A stretch of DNA of 64,000 nucleotides. Source: Petunia secreta (lineage: Eukaryota; Streptophyta; Magnoliopsida; Solanales; Solanaceae). The position numbers and the translations under genes are program-made. Location: positions 7,006,001 to 7,070,000 of the forward strand of contig JARKIP010000011.1 in assembly GCA_029990175.1 (NCBI GenBank), read 5' to 3'. The notes beneath the pieces were generated by a model, which had not been told where the DNA came from, searched no databases, and saw only the letters and a list, made by a program, of their open reading frames with translations. Below, one piece after another: positions 1-9,571 of the stretch; within the stretch, counting starts at the first letter, position 1; every line of letters starts with the position of its first letter.

Positions 1-153
1 CCATAAGAGTGTGCACTTTGAGCATGAGTGTATGAGTTTTGTTCCACTCTATTTTTTGTGTAGTGCTTGGAAAGTTATTGAGTTGCTACTTATTCGCGTC
101 ATGGTTTTTCAAAGTACAAATTCGAAGACGAATTCTTTTAAGGAAGGAGGGAA
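1..153 (+). mobile_element. 3' internal end of a family B LTR element, cut by the window edge
   Basis: This stretch ends in a purine-rich tract (GGAAGGAGGGAA) directly before the LTR that starts at 154. It matches the tract before the 3' LTR of the complete copy at 23154-27661, including the preceding 'AAATTCGAGGACAAATTC'-like phrase. It is therefore the last internal part and polypurine tract of a related + strand element whose body lies left of the window. No coding potential is claimed. Confidence 0.7.
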
Positions 154-872
154 TGATACGATCTGGATTGGCACTTTAAGTCGTGGAGGGTTCGTGCTAG
201 ATATCAAGAGCTTGGAGTTCTATAAGAGGGCATGGAAAGCAAGAACCAAATCAAGGACTGGCCAAACAAGCAACTGAGAGCTCACTGGAATATGTGTCCA
301 TGCGATCACGAGGCAATAGGCGCGATCACGCAGAAGAAGTCCACTCAAGTGCGCAATCGCGAGATGCATAACGCTATCACGAAGAAGCTTCAGCTCACAT
401 GGCGCGACCGCGACACCCAAGGCGTAATCGTGATAAAGGACGCCCTAGCAGATTGGCAGAATTAACATTAGGGGCTTTTTAGTCTATTTGTCATTGTAAT
501 TACCTAGCTAACATAAATAGCCTAATTTAAGGTTTAGCTAGTTAGATTTTTGGATGATTGAGAATACTCTTGTGAGAGTGTGTTTATAGGTTTAATCCAT
601 TTTTCTCTTCTTGGATCTCTCTTGGATTCTCTTGTGTGAGAGATCCATTGCTTGAGTTTAAGTCTCTTCCCCCTCGGATATTGGTCTTTGATTGCATTCG
701 TCTAAATTAGGATATTACAATTTGTTTGTAGTATTCTAATTTACTTGTAATTAAGGGATTTGATTCCTTTCTTTCTTCTATCTATTCCCTATCCCATTTA
801 TCCTTTACTTTGTGTTGTTTATTTTATCGATTGTTACTTGACCTCCTATTTTTAGAAGTTAGGATCATATCA
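154..872 (+). mobile_element. 3' LTR of a family B element
   Basis: The LTR begins TGATACGATCTGG and ends AGGATCATATCA, like the two LTRs of the complete element at 23154-27661. It carries the same cluster of CpG-rich 'GCGATCGCG'-type repeats (about 300-440), the same 'GAGAATACTCTTGTGAGAG' block and the same 3' end. At 719 bp it is slightly shorter than the roughly 750 bp of its relatives. Being preceded by a polypurine tract and not followed by a primer-binding site, it is a 3' LTR. The internal DNA of an oppositely oriented relative follows directly, which suggests insertion into that element. The matching target duplication would lie outside the window. Confidence 0.75.
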
Positions 873-2116
873 AAATGTATGCTCAAAACTAGGAATAGAG
901 AAAGTAAAGAAATTGGCACTAAAGGTAGTATCTATCAATTTACCAATACTATCACTAGTGTCTCCCTCCTTCTTTAAGGAGCGATCTTTATTTTTGGAAG
1001 ACTTTCCCATATAAGACAAGCTTCCAACAAATATTTTGGGAGTTAGCTTGCTAATATCCACACAATTATCATTCTCAAGCAAGTCACAAGGGTTATTTTC
1101 ACAAGTTATGCACTCCTTAAGTATTGACTCACAATTTTCATCAAGTGCAAACCTTTCAAGAGTCTATGGTGTCCATACAGTCAACCTCACTTTCCAAATT
1201 AGAATCTCTATCAAACACAAGGTCAAAACTAGGACAATCTAAAGAACATTTCACATTTTCAAGTGTACACTCACTTAACAACTCATAACACGATTCATTA
1301 ATTTCTAACAAAAAGGAAGACAATTCATTTTCACTCAAATGTAATTCTTTACTTTCTTTAAGTAAGTGCACACTTCTTAATCCCTCATTATTTCCAACTT
1401 GACACAAGCAACCACCAATACCAAGAATGCTACCATGTGATATATCATTAACATCAAGAAATTCATTTTATATTTATCAAACAAAGGTGGAGTGTCAAAC
1501 CAAAAATTATTTTGTTCAAGTTCATCCATTTTCACATCGCTAGTGCGTCCTCTCTTAACTTCTCCAATGAGGTTTTACAACCCTCCAAAGCAACTAATAA
1601 TTTTTGTATTATCATGTCCATCTCATTGTTAGAGACACATTTCTAAAGAGACGTAGTACCTACAAGAAAAGACTTTAAAACAAGTGAATTGGTTAGTGAA
1701 AATAGGACCTCACAATTCACTCCTTCACGTGTATCACTCCAAAGATAGCACTCAATAATTTTTTTCGCTCGTGTATGCACTCAAGGTCAAGGCTTTTATG
1801 ATCACACTCTAATGATCTCACCATTCAAGCCTTTTTCTACTCAAAAGTTTTCACTTAAACTCTTCAAGGCTCTACAACCTCAAATCCTCAAGGCAAGTGT
1901 CCAAGCTTCTATTCGGAGTGAAATTTATATGACACCAAGAAAACGAACAAAAGACACACTAACGGACTTGGAATCAAAGAAACACAGAACGAAACTAAAA
2001 AGAGAAAAGCACGAAAGAAATTGGCACAAAATGAAAAACGGATGCAAATAACTAGACAACACTAATATGAACTAATACTAATGTTAATCTAGCTAAGAAT
2101 AAACATGAAAAGACTA

Positions 2117-2497
2117 GGGACACTTACAAAAATACCCACAAAACCTAAAATAATTACAGCCACTACCCACTACTTCCAAATATTACGGGACCTACCCACT
2201 AAATTATTTACCCACTCTACCCACCCAGACTTGTATACCATAGTTTATGCAGTATACCATAAAGGTATATAACTATAAGGCATAACAAAGGTATACAGTA
2301 ATAAATGTCCCTCCAGACTTGTATACCATAATTTATGCAGTATACTTTAACGGTATACACTTATAAGGCATAACAAAGGTATACAATAATAAATGGGTAG
2401 GTTGGGTAAATACTTTTAGTTTTATGGGTAGTATAATTTGTAATGGGTATGACTTGTAAATACTTTAAATTTTATAGGTATAGAGTGTAAAAATCCC
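2117..2497. mobile_element. MULE-type MITE with 9 bp target duplication
   Basis: The element starts GGGACACTTACAAAAATACC and ends in the imperfect inverse TGTAAAAATCCC. It is flanked by the exact 9 bp direct repeat AAAAGACTA (2108-2116 and 2498-2506), the usual length for Mutator-like elements. It contains two tandem copies of an 88 bp unit (2227-2314 and 2315-2402) holding TATACC/GGTATA inverse motifs. Further GGGTA/TACCC inverted motifs lie toward both ends, so the whole could fold. There is no coding capacity. It sits inside the internal region of the - strand family B element and is therefore younger. Confidence 0.7.
2227..2402. repeat. Two 88 bp tandem repeats inside the MITE
   Basis: Both units begin AGACTTGTATACCATA and continue through GGCATAACAAAGGTATACA. 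They differ at a small number of positions. Each unit holds several TATACC/GGTATA inverse pairs. Confidence 0.8.
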
Positions 2498-3314
2498 AAA
2501 AGACTAAGAAAACAATTAGGAGTGGATGTTTTAAAATGGGGCAGCCATGAGTTCAACTCATTGAAGTGGTTATCGGGTCAAACAACGTTTTCCCAGGTGG
2601 CTGTTTTAAAAACAGGGCAGCAAGTAGTCAAGTCGCAGAAAGTGGCTATTGAGTCAAACAATACTGCCTAGGTGGCTATCCGTCAAAAGGCCGCTTCTGC
2701 TTTTCAGTCCCAGATGTGGACTACCTCTGCAAAGGTCTGCGAGAAGAGGTGACTGGCCAAATCTGGCTATTCTCTGAACTGTTGACGAGACAAGTGGCTA
2801 TCCATCAAAGGGCCAAATTCCACACTGTGTTGCAAGGGTGGACTGGCCGTGAAAAATCTGGAAAATATCAATGCTCTTCTTGTTCTTGCACCTTCATGTA
2901 TGTTAATTAAAATTTAGGCACTTTGATCCAAAACCGCAAGACAAATCTTCACCAAATATGTTATAACTTCAACTACCAGCTCCAAATAACACAAGGATCA
3001 AATCACAAACATCAATTTATGAAAAACTCATGAAATCATCAAGACCCACTTTCAAGTTTCTTCAAGTTTGAACTCAAGCTTCAACAATGGAGGTTTTTTT
3101 TTTTGAATCAGAAGATAAACACAAATCCAGATCCAAACAACAACACCCAATCTAAACACAAAGCCACAATCAAGAACAAAAGATTAAAACTTTTTATTTT
3201 TTGAATTTTTTGAATTTTCATTTTTTTTTTTTTTTTGTGATTTTCAAATTTAAAAAATCAAAACCTAGACAGTGTTTATAGAAACAAACACCGATCCGAG
3301 CTCTGATACCAAAT

Positions 3315-3626
3315 GATAGGACCCTAAACACTAAGAATCGAAAATGAGTAACCAAACGGTAAAATCAACGACATAAAATAAATGATAGAGGGGAATAGGG
3401 AAATGGATAGTAGAAAGAAAGGAATCAATCCTACAATTGTAAGTAAATTAGAATACTAACAATAAATTATAATACCCTAATAATTTAGACGAGTACAATC
3501 AAAGATCAATATCCGAGGGGGAAGAAACTTGAACTTAAGCAATGGATCTCTCACACAAGAGAATCCAAGAAAGATCTAAGAAGAGGAAAAGGGATACAAC
3601 CCATACACACTCTCACAAGAGTATTC
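3315..3626 (-). mobile_element. Family B 5' LTR on the - strand, 3' half (split)
   Basis: On the - strand this is the end of an LTR, finishing GGGTCCTATCA at 3315 next to the primer-binding site. It holds the conserved family block 'GAGAATACTCTTGTGAGAG' and the 'GGATCTCTCTTGG' region in inverse. It breaks at the TATTC target (3622-3626) where the Athila-like element inserted. The other half resumes at 9131. Confidence 0.75.
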
Positions 3627-4978
3627 TGACGAGCTCTGGGCGTATATGATTTTATGCTCGTACTCTGTCAAATTATAGTATAGTTTAAGATATCGTCCCT
3701 CAGAGATTGGAACCACCTAGGCTACAAATTTATATTGTCTTTGTTACCGTTTGAGAGAAATAGGTTGATGAGATGAGAATTGTTTAATAGTCCTAAAAAT
3801 TTAAATAACAGTAGAGTAAATATTTTATGAAAATTTAAAGTAAATAAAAGATAATAAAGATAAAGGTTGGGATACTTTGAATCAGCAAAATAAAACTTTT
3901 ATAATAAAATGAAAATTTCATTATTTCTTCTCCGTTTAATGACATGGTCGCTTATTTCTAATACAACCAAATCACATAAAAGTAACCAATTAATAACACC
4001 TCTTTCGGTTAATGTAGTTAATCGATTGACAGTGAAACAGAGACCTTGTTCAAAGAATGATCATTTATTTCTAATACAACCACTTCACCTAACTACAATA
4101 TATTAATAGCACCACTCGCGCTTATATTATTAATTTATTGATAGTCGGTGATATTAAACAATAATTGATTAATAATACCTCTTTCGATTAGTGTAGTTAA
4201 CCGACTAAAGTAATGATTTAAACAAGAAGTATCTTAGTTGAGTACACCAAGTGAGCAAAAACCTCTTTCGATTAGCTTTTACTAAATCAATAATCTTATC
4301 TGAGTCAACTCCTCCGTGAGAATTAGAATTGAAAGAAATAAGATAAAGATTATGGTTAATCCTGGTGTATAAAGATGATAAAGAGAAAACCCCAACATAA
4401 GAATATAATAAAATTAAAACTTCCATTATAAAAACTTTATCAAGCTTCATCTAATATCCCAACCAAAGAAAATTACTCCATTATGGAGAAAAGAAAATAA
4501 TATTCCTACAAAGAAGAAATAATTTATAAAACTAAAACAAAGCCAATAGAAAAACGTGTTTATACACAGAAGATGGGATCTTCTTCTCAACAAACATTGG
4601 ACTATTTATAGAGAAATTTTCCAGCAAAAAGCTTCACTGATGCGAAGCCACCGATGCCATGTATGGCATTTCCTTGTCATTTTCCCACTAATGCAAGCCA
4701 TTGATGGCATTAGTGCACTTCTCTTCCTTTTTGCCACTAATGTGAAGTCATGACTAATGCCATTGGTGGCATTTCTTCATTTTTGTCCCACGGATGTGAG
4801 CCACCGATGCCATCGGTGGCTTCTTTTCCTTCTTCCTTGCTTTTGCGTTCTTTCCTTTACTGAGAGGTTGTTTCGTGCATTTGCACATATTTGAAGATAA
4901 TATCATATATTTTATATAAAAATATAAATATATATAATAATTTATATATCTAAAATTGTATAATATATATAACTATCA
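3627..4978 (-). repeat. 3' LTR of the Athila-like element
   Basis: It begins TGACGAGCTCTGGGCG and ends ATAACTATCA on the + strand, as does 7780-9130. It contains a near-unbroken palindrome (4800-4820, arms GCCACCGATG and CATCGGTGGC around one base) in a cluster of related inverted motifs at 4640-4820. Confidence 0.85.
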
Positions 4979-6795
4979 AACACCCCCACACTTAAACACT
5001 TGCTCGTCCTCGAGTAAAGGACATAACATAAAGTAGCAGCTGAAAACATTAAGGAGAATGAGAATTTTCGGCAAAAAAGAATCAACTAAGACCAAACTTC
5101 AAGTTCAAATGATCTTTATCCGTACTCATGTTCACCGATTGAGAATTAAAATCACAATATTTTCTAATCCCAATGTGTCTCACCAAATAAAGAGAGATGC
5201 CCATAAATCACACATTATATAATATAAAAGAATAAGGGCATAGATAGAAAAATTCTCACTCTCAACAAAGAAGTATCTCTAGCTATCGAAAATTACCATA
5301 GGCTTGCATATCATGTGGCTCTCCACTAATGTAGGAATCTTTGACTTGAGATCATGTAGGGCTTTTCTTTTGGTTGTAATGTAGGCTTAGGAACAGGTAT
5401 GATATATATTAATATGAGTGACTCGAGTCCTTATAGACACCACAATACATTGACATTCAAGTATCACTTTGTCTTCCTTTTTCTAGAACAATCAACATTC
5501 TTTTTTTTCATATTTTTTATTTTCCAGACACCATATCTCTCTATTTTTTCCACTTATTTTCTTTTCATGATGTAGCTATTAAAAATTCTCTTTGTTGCGA
5601 TTTTTTTTTCTTTTTCTTTTCATTCTTTTTTTTTTAAATGACAACATTCTCAATAACCATTTTTCCGTATTCTTTCACAACTACCCCCCTCATTGTTTAT
5701 TTTTGTATTAAAAAATATATCCCTGATATTTTTCTTTTTGTAAGTGCCAAAAAGGAAATATGGTGAATAAATAGATGTGACAACAAAAATTAGGCTAAGG
5801 GTTAAAGTTTGGTCAAGAAAAATAAGGGATAATTCATTAGGCTCAACGGGGCTGACTAGGGATAAAAAATATTATGGTAGGTTAATTTTGGTCATGGTTT
5901 AGCAAGGAAGGCCTACTTTCATCTCACAACTCAAAAATTTACCTAGAATTTCGCCTCAAACCACATTCAAGGCAAGTTCTGGATTTCCAAATAAGAAAGA
6001 GAACTGATAATAACCTGACAACACAATACACTTGGGACTAGCAAAAATTATAATTTTAATCACCAATAAACAAATATGAATTTGGAATGATATTCTTATA
6101 ACTCAAGAATGGTACCCAATCAAATCTGTTTTTCCAAAATCTCATTCTATGAAAAATCATGTTTTTAGCTAATTAATTTATTGAAAATCCTAAAAGATGT
6201 TCAGTTCAAAATATTACGACCATGGCAAAGAACTGAACAAAGAAATCCATGGAAGTATGCGAAAGAAGTTATGCTAAATTTTTTTTTACGAAAGAAAAAT
6301 ACATTAAAAAATATTATATATACAAAGTTATATATAAATATTAAATCAATAAAAGGTATAAAAGAAAAACACACCAAAATTTGAAAACACACACATATTT
6401 ACACACAAAATATATATTCCTTTATCCCCACACTTAAATATTGTCAAGTCCTCATGACAAATAATTTAAATGAAAAATGAGGTAAAGGGGCTCCCCAAAA
6501 TATTTTTTTCTTTTTCGCCTGGAGCTTGTGAACTCCACACCCAATTCTGAATCAATTTTTCTTTTTTGCTTTTTGGGATTATTCTCAGAGTTCACTTGGC
6601 CAAGAACATCACAAAATAACTTCTTGTTTTGCACGTCCCATTCTTTCTTGGCCTTGTCTCAAGCGGGCATGTAACCGTTTATGGTGATCCTTAACTCCAT
6701 TTTGTATTTTCACAAGGATCGATCCATGCATTTTCTTGAAAATCCCCAACAACAAAATCCACAGAGTCACATTGATCAAAAGAAATTAAAATATA
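4979..6795 (-). mobile_element. Non-coding 3' internal part of the Athila-like element
   Basis: On the - strand this lies between the gag fragment and the polypurine tract. It is AT-rich, with long T and A runs near 5490-5640 and 6280-6330. The phrase 'CTCGAGGACGAGCAAGTG' just before the polypurine tract is usual for this group. I see no protease, reverse transcriptase or integrase motifs, only short stop-rich frames. Confidence 0.6.
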
Positions 6796-7620
6796 TTAGT
6801 CAAAAGGATATTCAATTGTATATGTGTAATTGACCTCGCCATCCTTATTTTCTTTCAAATTAGCTAATTTTTGTGGATACGAAAAATGGGGTATGCACTC
6901 ATCACATGTTGAATTAAATTCAACCAAATCTTTATTTTCAACCATCTCCACTTGATCAGGCTTTTCATCGTGAGTGATAGATTCTTTCTCATAAGAATCA
7001 TCTTTTTGAATTGGTACATCTTCACATGTTGTTTCAGTTAACTGCTCACCACAATTAAAAGAGATTGTCATACTTACCAATTTACTTAATTGCACTGTTA
7101 GGTCAGTCATGATTTTATGATTTTGTGCATATTTCTCATCAGTATTTTTTATGAAATCATACACAGATTCTTTTAAGCTCTCATTCTCTTTTTGTGGTGG
7201 TTGATACGTGTCCCAATTTTCATGTGAATATTGGTTGCACTCCGGATTGTAACCATATTCATTAGAATCATTGTACCTGTGAGGACTAGAAACAATGTAA
7301 GATTCTTTATAAGATGACCCAAATAAATAAGAGTTACCTGCATCGCATTCATGAATGAAGTGATTTTCACCACAATATTCACAAGTAATAGACCTTTGGC
7401 TAACTTTATTAATTAGTTGTTCAAGGTCTTTGATTCTCCCAGAATTTGCATAGGTGAATGTGTTAATTGTCTGACATTCAAAGCTTTGGTGGTTGTCTCC
7501 ACAGTAATCACAAGTAATATCTTTCTGACAATATTTTTCTACCAACTCAACAAGAATTTCACTTGGATGATTGAAATTCAGATTCAGAACGTGTGACGAG
7601 AGTTCATATTCAGATTTTTT
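6796..7620 (-). CDS. Gag fragment with two CX2CX3HX4C zinc knuckles (Athila-like)
   Basis: The open frame runs at least from 7545 to the stop at 6796 (249 residues) and stays open to about 7620. No ATG is visible in frame, so the true 5' end is uncertain. Two zinc knuckles, CDYCGDNHQSFEC and CEYCGENHFIHEC, are spaced by about 40 residues. The three-residue C-to-H spacing is a variant also seen in Athila/Tat gag proteins; the common retroviral spacing is four. A Tyr/Asn/Ser-rich stretch follows, then a helical-looking segment and an acidic C-terminus. It probably binds element RNA during packaging, by homology. The capsid-like N-terminal half seems missing, so it may be a remnant or a mini-gag used in trans. 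Confidence 0.65.
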   Translation of the reverse strand, partial: KKSEYELSSHVLNLNFNHPSEILVELVEKYCQKDITCDYCGDNHQSFECQTINTFTYANSGRIKDLEQLINKVSQRSITCEYCGENHFIHECDAGNSYLFGSSYKESYIVSSPHRYNDSNEYGYNPECNQYSHENWDTYQPPQKENESLKESVYDFIKNTDEKYAQNHKIMTDLTVQLSKLVSMTISFNCGEQLTETTCEDVPIQKDDSYEKESITHDEKPDQVEMVENKDLVEFNSTCDECIPHFSYPQKLANLKENKDGEVNYTYTIEYPFD

Positions 7621-7779
7621 TTTTTAATTTTTTTTGTCAAGCTTTGTTTCCTAGCACTTTTCAGATAATAGGAAGCAAAAAATTTGAAGAAAAAGAAAAA
7701 GAAAAGAATCTCAAAGTAGTAATAAGATAATTAATCTGAAGTAGATGCTTACCAATCCCCGGCAACGGCGCCAAAAATT

Positions 7780-9130
7780 TGACGAGCTCTGGGCGTATAT
7801 GATTTTATGCTCGTACTCTGTCAAATTATAGTATAGTTTAAGATATCGTCCCTCAGAGATTTGAACCACCTAGGCTACAAATTTATATTGTCTTTGTCAC
7901 CATTTGAGAGAAATAGATTGATGAGATGAGAATTGTTTAATAGTCCTAAAAATTTAAATAACAGTAGAGTAAATATTTTATGAAAATTTAAAGTAAATAA
8001 AAGATAATAAAGATAAAGGTTGGGATACTTTGAATCAGCAAAATAAAACTTTTATAATAAAATGAAAATTTCATTATTTCTTCTCCATTTAATGACATGG
8101 TCGCTTATTTCTAATACAACCAAATCACATAAAAGTAACCAATTAATAACACCTCTTTCGGTTAATGTAGTTAATCGATTGACAGTGAAACAGAGACCTT
8201 GTTCAAAGAATGATCATTTATTTCTAATACAACCACTTCACTTAACTACAATATATTAATAGCACCACTCGCGCTTATATTATTAATTTATTGATAGTCG
8301 GTGACATTAAACAATAATTGATTAATAATACCTCTTTCGATTAGTGTAGTTAACCGACTAAAGTAATGATTTAAACAAGAAGTATCTTAGTTGAGTACAC
8401 CAAGTGAGCAAAAACCTCTTTCGATTAGCTTTTACTAAATCAATAATCTTATCTGAGTCAACTCCTCCGTGAGAATTAGAATTGAAAGAAATAAGATAAA
8501 GATTATGGTTAATCCTAGTGTATAAAGATGATAAAGAGAAAACTCCAACATAAGAATATAATAAAATCAAGACTTCCATTTAAAAACTTTATCAAGCTTC
8601 ATCTAATATCCCAACCAAATAAAATTACTCCATTATGGAGAAAAGAAAATAATATTCCTACAAAGAAGAAATAATTTATAAAACTAAAACAAAGCCAATA
8701 GAAAAACGTGTTTTTACACAGATGATGGGATCTTCTTCTCAACAAATGTTGGACTATTTATAGAGAAATTTTCCAGCAAAAAGCTTCACTGATGCGAAGT
8801 CACCGATGCCATGTATGGCATTTCCTTGTCATTTTCCCACTAATGCAAGCCATTGATGGCATTAGTGCACTTCTCTTCCTTTTTGCCACTAATGTGAAGT
8901 CATGACTAATGCCATTGGTGGCATTTCTTCATTTTTGTCCCACGGATGTGAGCCACCGATGGCATCGGTGGCTTCTTTTCCTTCTTCCTTGCTTTTGCGT
9001 TCTTTCCTTTACTGAGAGGTTGTTTCGTGTATTTGCACATATTTGAAGATAATATCATATATTTTATATTAAAATATAAATATATATAATAATTTATATA
9101 TCTAAAATTGTATAATATATATAACTATCA
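7780..9130 (-). repeat. 5' LTR of the Athila-like element
   Basis: It is about 98 percent identical by eye to 3627-4978. It abuts the tRNA-Asp primer-binding site on the - strand and carries the palindromic GCCACCGATG motif again at 8952-8972. Confidence 0.85.
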
Positions 9131-9571
9131 TATTCTCAATCATCCAAAATCTAACTAATGACTAAACCCTAAAATTAGGCTATTTTTAGTAGCTAGTTAA
9201 TTACAAAGATAAATGGACTAAAAAATCCCTCATGTTGATTCTGGAAATCTGGTCCACCGCCCTTAAGCGTGATCGCGCGCTTATCGTCGCGACCGCGTCG
9301 ATTAATTCTCTCAGAATATCGCGACCGCGCCAAAAGTCTCGTGATTGCGGTATGTGATTGACTTCTTTCACCGTGACCGCTCGTATTGTCGCGACCGCGC
9401 CCTTTCTCGGAGACCCTCTTCGCGGATTCCTAATTTCCAGTAGCTTGCATTTGCTCATTTGGCCATTTTTTGACTTGAGTCTTGCTTTCCATGCCCTCTT
9501 AAAACACTCCAAGCTCTTGATATCGATCATGAATCCTCCACGATTTCGAGTGCTAATCCGTATCGCATCAC
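9131..9571 (-). mobile_element. Family B 5' LTR on the - strand, 5' half (split)
   Basis: This resumes the LTR interrupted at 3626. It contains the CpG-rich 'GCGATCGCG/CGCGACCGCG' cluster (about 9260-9400) in inverse and ends CGTATCGCATCA, the inverse of the family start TGATGCGATACG. Together with 3315-3626 it gives an LTR of about 750 bp, matching the complete copy at 23154-27661. Confidence 0.75.

Larger units (their letters stand above)
873..3314 (-). mobile_element. Internal region of a family B element on the - strand, partial
   Basis: Read on the - strand, this starts with a TGGTATCAGAGC primer-binding site (about 3300-3312) directly inside the LTR at 3315. It continues with a leader that closely follows the leader of the complete copy after 23905. 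A second matching block is at about 1740-1960, corresponding to 24730-24920 of that copy. Two short open frames on the - strand (1156-1407 and 870-1082) are rich in Ser, Glu, Leu and Asn and have no recognisable domain. They do not match the acidic ORF of the complete copy, so the coding part differs or is decayed. The far end is cut at 873 by the + strand LTR. Confidence 0.6.
3627..9130 (-). mobile_element. Complete Athila/Tat-like Ty3-gypsy derivative carrying only gag
   Basis: Two LTRs of about 1.35 kb bound the element, which has TG...CA ends and the 5 bp duplication TATTC (3622-3626 and 9131-9135). Read on the - strand, the 5' LTR (7780-9130) is followed by TTTTTGGCGCCGTTGCCGGGG (7760-7780). 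This is the classic tRNA-Asp primer-binding site of Athila/Tat elements. The 3' LTR (3627-4978) is preceded by a GTGTGGGGGTG polypurine tract. Only a gag fragment with two zinc knuckles is coded; protease, reverse transcriptase and integrase are absent. By eye the LTRs differ at about 21 of 1352 positions, suggesting a fairly recent insertion. The element must be mobilised by an autonomous relative elsewhere. Confidence 0.85.

Noticed and set aside
3909..8259. Two nearly identical 65-residue frames (3909-4106 and 8062-8259), like a duplicated gene
   Set aside because: They are the same position in the two LTRs of the Athila-like element, so the identity reflects LTR duplication, not a gene family.
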